From Larix sibirica (taxonomy: Eukaryota > Streptophyta > Pinopsida > Pinales > Pinaceae): a stretch of 12,535 nucleotides of DNA. Location of the stretch: contig NWUY0300016772.1 in assembly GCA_004151065.3 (NCBI GenBank), positions 23,327 through 35,861 of the forward strand, written 5' to 3'. The notes under the pieces are model-generated. The model saw only the letters and a program-made list of their open reading frames with translations. It ran no database searches and was not told where the DNA came from. A program made the translations under genes and the position numbers. Of this stretch, positions 8,563-12,535 are shown one piece after another (positions within the stretch are counted from its first letter, which is position 1; the number at the start of each line of letters is the position of its first letter).

Positions 8563-9286
8563 CTATGAGGAAACCTCTACTAGGGTTGTCTTGCTCTAAG
8601 AACCTCGAAAATTTTAATCTACCTAGCTTGAGAAATATCCCTCTTCGCTAATTATTTATATAAAAACATCTTTGATTTCCTTCCTGATTTAAATGCAACA
8701 AGATCAGGATTATTCTCCATCTCCAACCCCTTGAAAAAATTACACATTTCAACCTTGAATGAAGAAAATATGGACCACTCGAGCTATTCCCCGAAACAAT
8801 GCCATCTTTTGAATCCAGTAAAAAATTAAGAGACGAATCTTGGGTGGTCTCCAATCCTATCCTGATAATTTGGTCTCCTTCCATCATACCTCCATCATTC
8901 CCACTTGAAGACTAGAGCCGGGTAGAGATCTTCTCGCTACCTATCCTTATTTCACCAATCATCTCCATATCTGCCATTTCCAGTGCTTCCTTGGGATTAT
9001 TGATATCTCCACTACTCTACCAAATTTTCACAAACTTTTCAAACTAACTATTGGACGATTCCAACCCTTCCATGAAAGTAGGGCTTACAGGTTCTTTCTG
9101 CTTCAGAACCACATCCTCAGTCGGCAATATTTCATCATGAATGACTTCTTCTCCCTAAACCATCTTCTCTGCCACCTTGTTATTAGCACCCTTCATCATG
9201 TCCACCTCGTTGATATAGAAGGTCATACTATCATCCCCTAAAGATCCTTCCTTTTGAGTCCAAATCCTCTTTTTAAAATTTAGAGC
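8563..9286 (-). pseudogene. LINE ORF1 C-terminal part and ORF1-ORF2 junction
   Basis: After the zinc knuckle, the frame continues through FKKRIWTQKEGSLGDDSMTF (9271-9212) and acidic, low-complexity sequence such as NEVDMMKGANNKVAEKMV (about 9208-9155). It then breaks into short frames, one of them 8887-8648 (MMEGDQIIRIGLETTQDSSL). These linkers are poorly conserved in plant LINEs. I cannot fix the ORF1 stop or ORF2 start. Confidence 0.5.
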
Positions 9287-9328
9287 ACAATCTACCACCA
9301 TGTTTCCATAGAGTTCATAGCGAGTACA
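9287..9328 (-). pseudogene. LINE ORF1 CCHC zinc knuckle with two ligands lost
   Basis: The motif C-x2-C-x4-H-x4-C is expected after a (D)Y-x-x-VPFRC lead, which is present as DYLNVPFRC. Observed: Cys (9328-9326), Tyr in place of the second Cys (9319-9317, TGT/C to TAT), Asn in place of His (9304-9302), then Cys (9289-9287). Spacing is exact. RNA binding through zinc would be lost. Confidence 0.75.
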
Positions 9329-9770
9329 CCTAAATGGAACATTCAGGTAATCAAACTGTTGAGTGAAAATGCAATCCCCCACCACTAATTCAATGGATTC
9401 AAATAATCCTTACCTTGCATCAATCTCCACCAAGATCCTTTCCACAGAGCAACGTTGAGAGTTAAATAAGTCTGCATCCATATCTAGGAATTTTTGGATG
9501 GCATCACCAATTGCCTTGAGCCCCTCTTGAGACCAGAAATCCAAGGGAAGGCACGACAACTTAACCCAAATCGGAAAGGAGGCTAGAGAATCCATCCTAG
9601 GATCAAACAATGAATTCCAAAGCTTAAGGGAAAGGGTGTAGTACCTTTCAACCACACTTTGTGAAGAATATGTTTCGTCGCCTCTTGATTTTTAAAGTAA
9701 AAAATGATCCATCCCCTTGCCAGAAACAACACCTCGGGTCGCTCCTCCACCACTTCCCCCCACGTTTATA
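9329..9770 (-). pseudogene. LINE ORF1 DUF4283-like RNA-binding domain
   Basis: The first half, EVLFLARGWIIFYFKNQEAT (about 9737-9678), and ILHKVW give way by a frameshift near 9650 to LSLKLWNSLFDPRMD, then FPIWVKLSCLPLDFWSQEGL (9571-9512) and AIGDAI. This matches the DUF4283 consensus (W-x-x-W-x-P-x-F ... P-x-WV-x-L-x-x-LP-x-x-F-W ... IG). In plant L1 elements this domain packages the RNA as part of the ORF1 protein. A TAA at about 9412 separates it from the segment leading to the zinc knuckle. Confidence 0.8.
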
Positions 9771-10569
9771 CTATCCATGTCTTCATCACAACTTCAGAGA
9801 ACCTCCTACCACTGAATTTCCTGATGAGAATCTGGCTAGAGAATATATGGATCTCCATCACCTAGATATCTTTTCCTACAACCAACTCCAACCCATACCC
9901 TTTATTCAACATAACTTTCTTCCTCTTCTACCTCGCTCCATCGTTGTTCTGTTGAATCAAGAAAGCCTTCAATTCCTCTAGATTCAAACCTTTACCAATA
10001 AATCCACCCTCTTTAGGATCGGAACTAGAGAGAGGAGAATTCGCTCTAGATCCCACATCCGTTATTTTACCTCCATCAACCTTCTAGGGAGTACACGATT
10101 CATGACCAACTATATTAGGAAATAATGAGGACATTGATTGATCTACATGTGAAACCAGTTGAAAGGGGTTGGTTAGTGTACCCTCCAAGGAAGTTGTTGT
10201 CATCCATGCTTGGGAATGATATCTTGCAACCACCCACATGAATGAAGCCTTAACCTGGATCCATTAGTAGCCGCAACAATCATAGAATGATTTGGAATTG
10301 GATTCAGTGCATCCAGCTGACCCTGCCGTGGAAATGATCTAAAGCTAGTGAAAAGACTATCGTCTGACAACCCTTTCTAGTATCTGACATCGAAATCATA
10401 CCCACACCCACTTTTAGACCCACGAATCCAGCATGAATGCTTAAAGGATGATTTGAATTCATTATCCCCCCAAAAAATACTATCCTCTGACTAGATTACC
10501 TCCATTAACGCTAGGAAAAAACCTGCAAAGGCCCAAAACCTAATGATCTTCGACAGAAACCCTATCCAT
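9771..10569 (-). pseudogene. LINE ORF1 N-terminal part and 5' UTR
   Basis: A possible start ATG lies at 10569-10567, but its frame stops after nine codons. A second ATG at 10505-10503 opens a frame containing SEDSIFWGDNEFKSSFKH with two TAGs. A later frame (about 10200-9900) reads SSDPKEGGFIGKGLNLEELK. The segment is polar and low in recognisable motifs, as is usual upstream of DUF4283. I cannot place the true start or the 5' end with confidence. Confidence 0.5.
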
Positions 10570-10592
10570 CACAAATGATGTTGAAAAAATGT

Positions 10593-10612
10593 TATATATA
10601 TATATATATATA
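10593..10612. repeat. (TA)10 microsatellite
   Basis: Ten uninterrupted TA units lie at the apparent 5' boundary of the LINE. They may be part of an AT-rich target site, or an independent microsatellite. Confidence 0.9.
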
Positions 10613-10630
10613 ATTTTGCACTTTACTTGA

Positions 10631-10648
10631 TTTTGATGAAAAAATCAC
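10631..10648. repeat. candidate LINE target-site duplication, right copy
   Basis: This resembles 4262-4277 with one substitution and two single-base gaps. See that entry for the doubts. Confidence 0.2.
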
Positions 10649-11500
10649 ATTCTTTTACCACTCGTATCAACATAATAACAAGGAACCACCTTCTACCACA
10701 TGCCATAATGAGAACATAACATCATCAAAAGTTATCAAGAAATATGTGCTACTATATGCTACCATGAGAACTTGACATTATCATACACCATCGTATCCAT
10801 ATCAACATCATGAATACTAATAAAATGCATGTTGTTGCATACCAATATATCATTATAACCTCATCATAAACATAAATGTAAATGATCATCACAAAATATC
10901 AAGGACAATACCAAGCTATCATGTGAAAGCATACAATCACAACAAAATCATTTCACATCCTCAAATCCTTAGGAATTAGAAATAACCATAAGCGAAGTAC
11001 TACATGCTATCATAAGAACAACACATCATGAAATACCATACAACAAGAACTGCATAACATCATGAATACTCATTACATGATAATCATATTAACACAAGAT
11101 ATATACATAAAAGAATCACTGGCAAGGCATGAATATTTTAACAATGAGTATTGAAATATCATAATAAATACTATAGAAAGATCATGAAAATGTCCATCTA
11201 GTATGTAGACCTTTTCTTATAATTTTGTCAATCCACTTGGACTATACCCAAGCACATCATGAAATACCTCCTTGAATACTACCTGCCATCATTTCTAAAA
11301 CATTGTTATGAATAACTAAAACTACATGCTATAAATACAAGATGTCATCATATCCTTGATACCATTATGACACGTCATCATCTCCTAACACCATTATAAA
11401 TTGCTAACCACCTCATGCTATTCATTAGCTCCTTAAATCACTAGTTATTTTAGCCTCACCATGTGATCTTATACATATTTTACCCATCTCTAGTACAAGG
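10649..11500. repeat. G-poor stretch with degenerate ATCATG-rich repeats
   Basis: No coding frame of note. A degenerate unit of about 28 bases (CATGCYAYMATRAGAAC..RACATCAT) can be seen at 10699-10726, 10755-10784 and 11003-11030, with a partial copy at 11041-11068. ATCATGAAT occurs several times between them. The + strand is strikingly poor in G: I count 16 G against 35 C in 10801-10980. It may be a decayed satellite or the remains of another repeat. Confidence 0.45.
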
Positions 11501-12263
11501 AGCTGTTAAGGTTCAAATTCACAGTATTTACCTTCATGCTTGTTCTTAAACTTGGTCATATTTAAATGAGGAGACCATTGTTGTTGAAGAACTATGTCCC
11601 TACAACAAAGAATCACATGAATCACATGTTATAGGATGCAATATTCCCACAACTTAAGAGTTTACACTGTTCACAACTAATGGGGGTGTGACCTCAATCC
11701 TTGGGGTTGTGGATCTCACAAGGCATGGGATTTGAGGTCTTTATTAACTTGTAAATTTTCCTTGGCAAATATTTATATCTTCATCTCTTCTTTCCTTGTA
11801 GTTCTTGGCATGCTAGTACTACCTTAATCTTAAGCGATCTTTTATGACATTATAGGCTTAAAATTAGAGATCTTATTTGAATCAAGGAATGTAAGCCTCT
11901 ACGAGATCCCACACAACTTCAAAGTCTGGTATTTTAAGTTTCATGTTTGTTCAAAAAATCCAATTCATTAGCACGAGAAGTACATAGGGATTACAATATG
12001 AAAATATGCAAAAGCACCTAAGTACTAAGCACTCTTGTGAGCAATAATATATCTCTAGTTGGAACAAGGAACAAAAAAAGATTGAATCTCATAGTTTATA
12101 AAATTATTGATATTGTGCATTTATAAATAATCAAATTTCTTTAACAAACTCATAAAGTGGGATGAATTGTAAATCAAATTTACAAAACATTTCATTAAAT
12201 TTTTTAGTTTTTTTATAATAAATGACTTTATGACACTTTATTATAAGTTATATTAAATAATAT
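11501..12263. other. AT-rich interval without recognisable gene
   Basis: No reading frame with recognisable content on either strand. It contains a small inverted repeat (11690-11739) and becomes increasingly AT-rich after 12050. Confidence 0.5.
11690..11739. repeat. short inverted repeat (hairpin potential)
   Basis: GACCTCAATCC at 11690-11700 pairs with GGGATTTGAGGTC at 11727-11739 apart from a one-base bulge, around a loop of about 26 bases. Nothing suggests a terminator or regulatory site, and no transcript is recognised nearby. Confidence 0.5.
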
Positions 12264-12333
12264 CATTAAAGATGAAAATTTCATTAATTACAATTAGTCA
12301 TTAAAGATGAAAATTTCATTAATTAAAATTAGT
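12264..12333. repeat. 35-bp tandem duplication
   Basis: Two adjacent 35-base copies (12264-12298 and 12299-12333) differ at one base, and the first bases of a third copy follow. Each contains the palindrome GAAAATTTC. The low divergence suggests a recent duplication. It sits just inside the candidate right terminal repeat. Confidence 0.9.
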
Positions 12334-12340
12334 CATTTCT

Positions 12341-12352
12341 TTGTAGTGTTCC
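12341..12352 (-). repeat. possible right terminal inverted repeat (CACTACAA-type)
   Basis: On the - strand this reads GGAACACTACAA and continues AGAAATGAC, which resembles the CACTACAAGAAA ends of plant CACTA elements more than the left copy does. The 35-bp duplication directly inside is reminiscent of the subterminal repeats of such elements. No transposase sequence is visible anywhere in the window. Confidence 0.25.
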
Positions 12353-12535
12353 TAAAAATTGAATGTAAATTTAAAGATCACTTTTAGTTTTATTATACCT
12401 GCCATGGCAGGTTATATAGCAATCAGTTTGCATTTATTAGTTAATTAGTTTGAATTTTTTTTTCTAAATTTTGCCTGGGATGTGACTTTTCTGAAATTAA
12501 AAAATTAAAATTTATAAATAATCCAATTGAAACAC
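12353..12535. other. AT-rich right edge
   Basis: Nothing recognised. It includes a perfect palindrome CCTGCCATGGCAGG near 12399-12412, with no evident role. Confidence 0.5.

Larger units (their letters stand above)
4262..10592 (-). mobile_element. decayed near-full-length plant L1-type LINE retrotransposon
   Basis: Read on the - strand, the element has ORF1 (DUF4283-like domain plus zinc knuckle), then ORF2 with APE endonuclease, reverse transcriptase, zf-RVT-like domain and RNase H, in the order typical of plant L1 elements that carry an acquired RNase H (RVT_3 type). About 6.3 kb is present, close to full length. Every domain contains stops, frameshifts or lost key residues, so it cannot mobilise itself. 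Both boundaries are approximate: the 5' end abuts a (TA)10 tract, and the 3' end lacks a clear poly(A) tail (it would read as poly-T on the + strand near 4260). A possible diverged target-site duplication is listed separately. Confidence 0.88.

Noticed and set aside
9661-9981. + strand open frame of 106 codons
   Set aside because: It is antisense to the LINE ORF1 segment, where the - strand carries DUF4283-like motifs. The Pro/His-rich product looks like a shadow.
12399-12412. Perfect palindrome CCTGCCATGGCAGG
   Set aside because: A short isolated palindrome with no neighbouring gene or repeat to give it meaning.

Overview
This is eukaryotic nuclear DNA, most likely from a land plant with a large, repeat-rich genome (a gymnosperm would fit, but the sequence does not prove it). 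There are no operons, rRNA, tRNA or CRISPR. No gene here is intact. The window is a graveyard of decayed coding sequences, recognised by stitching fragments together across stops and small frameshifts.

Left block, + strand. Positions 99-2052 hold a decayed, intron-less reading frame for a long Gln/Glu/Lys-rich, coiled-coil-like protein that I do not recognise. From 826 to 1992 one frame stays in register for 389 codons, broken only by 12 TAG and 3 TAA codons and no TGA. Directly downstream (about 2084-2605) is an AT-rich stretch with LTR-like signals: a TATA box, AATAAA signals and a U5-type hairpin seen in Ty1/copia LTRs. Positions 2945-3453 carry a broken fragment resembling COI1, the F-box/leucine-rich-repeat jasmonate receptor. 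Positions 3454-4261 are AT-rich with no recognisable gene.

Central block, - strand (about 4262-10592). This is a nearly full-length, dead plant L1-type LINE. In transcription order (right to left) it has ORF1 with a DUF4283-like domain and a damaged CCHC zinc knuckle; ORF2 with an APE-type endonuclease, a helical linker, reverse transcriptase and its downstream region, a zf-RVT-like zinc-binding domain and a terminal RNase H domain; then a short 3' tail. Many lesions hit catalytic or metal-binding residues, and most are transitions.

Right block (10593-12535). A (TA)10 microsatellite is followed by a G-poor stretch with degenerate ATCATG-rich repeats, an unremarkable AT-rich region with a small inverted repeat, and a 35-bp tandem duplication. 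Short CACTACAA-containing motifs in inverted orientation lie near both window ends (32-43 and 12341-12352). They could be ends of a DNA transposon, but the support is weak.

A common theme is that premature stops often sit where Gln (CAG) is expected, in all three decayed coding units, including the invariant Gln of the RT motif LRQGxPLSP. This fits deamination of methylated cytosine, especially in the plant CHG context.
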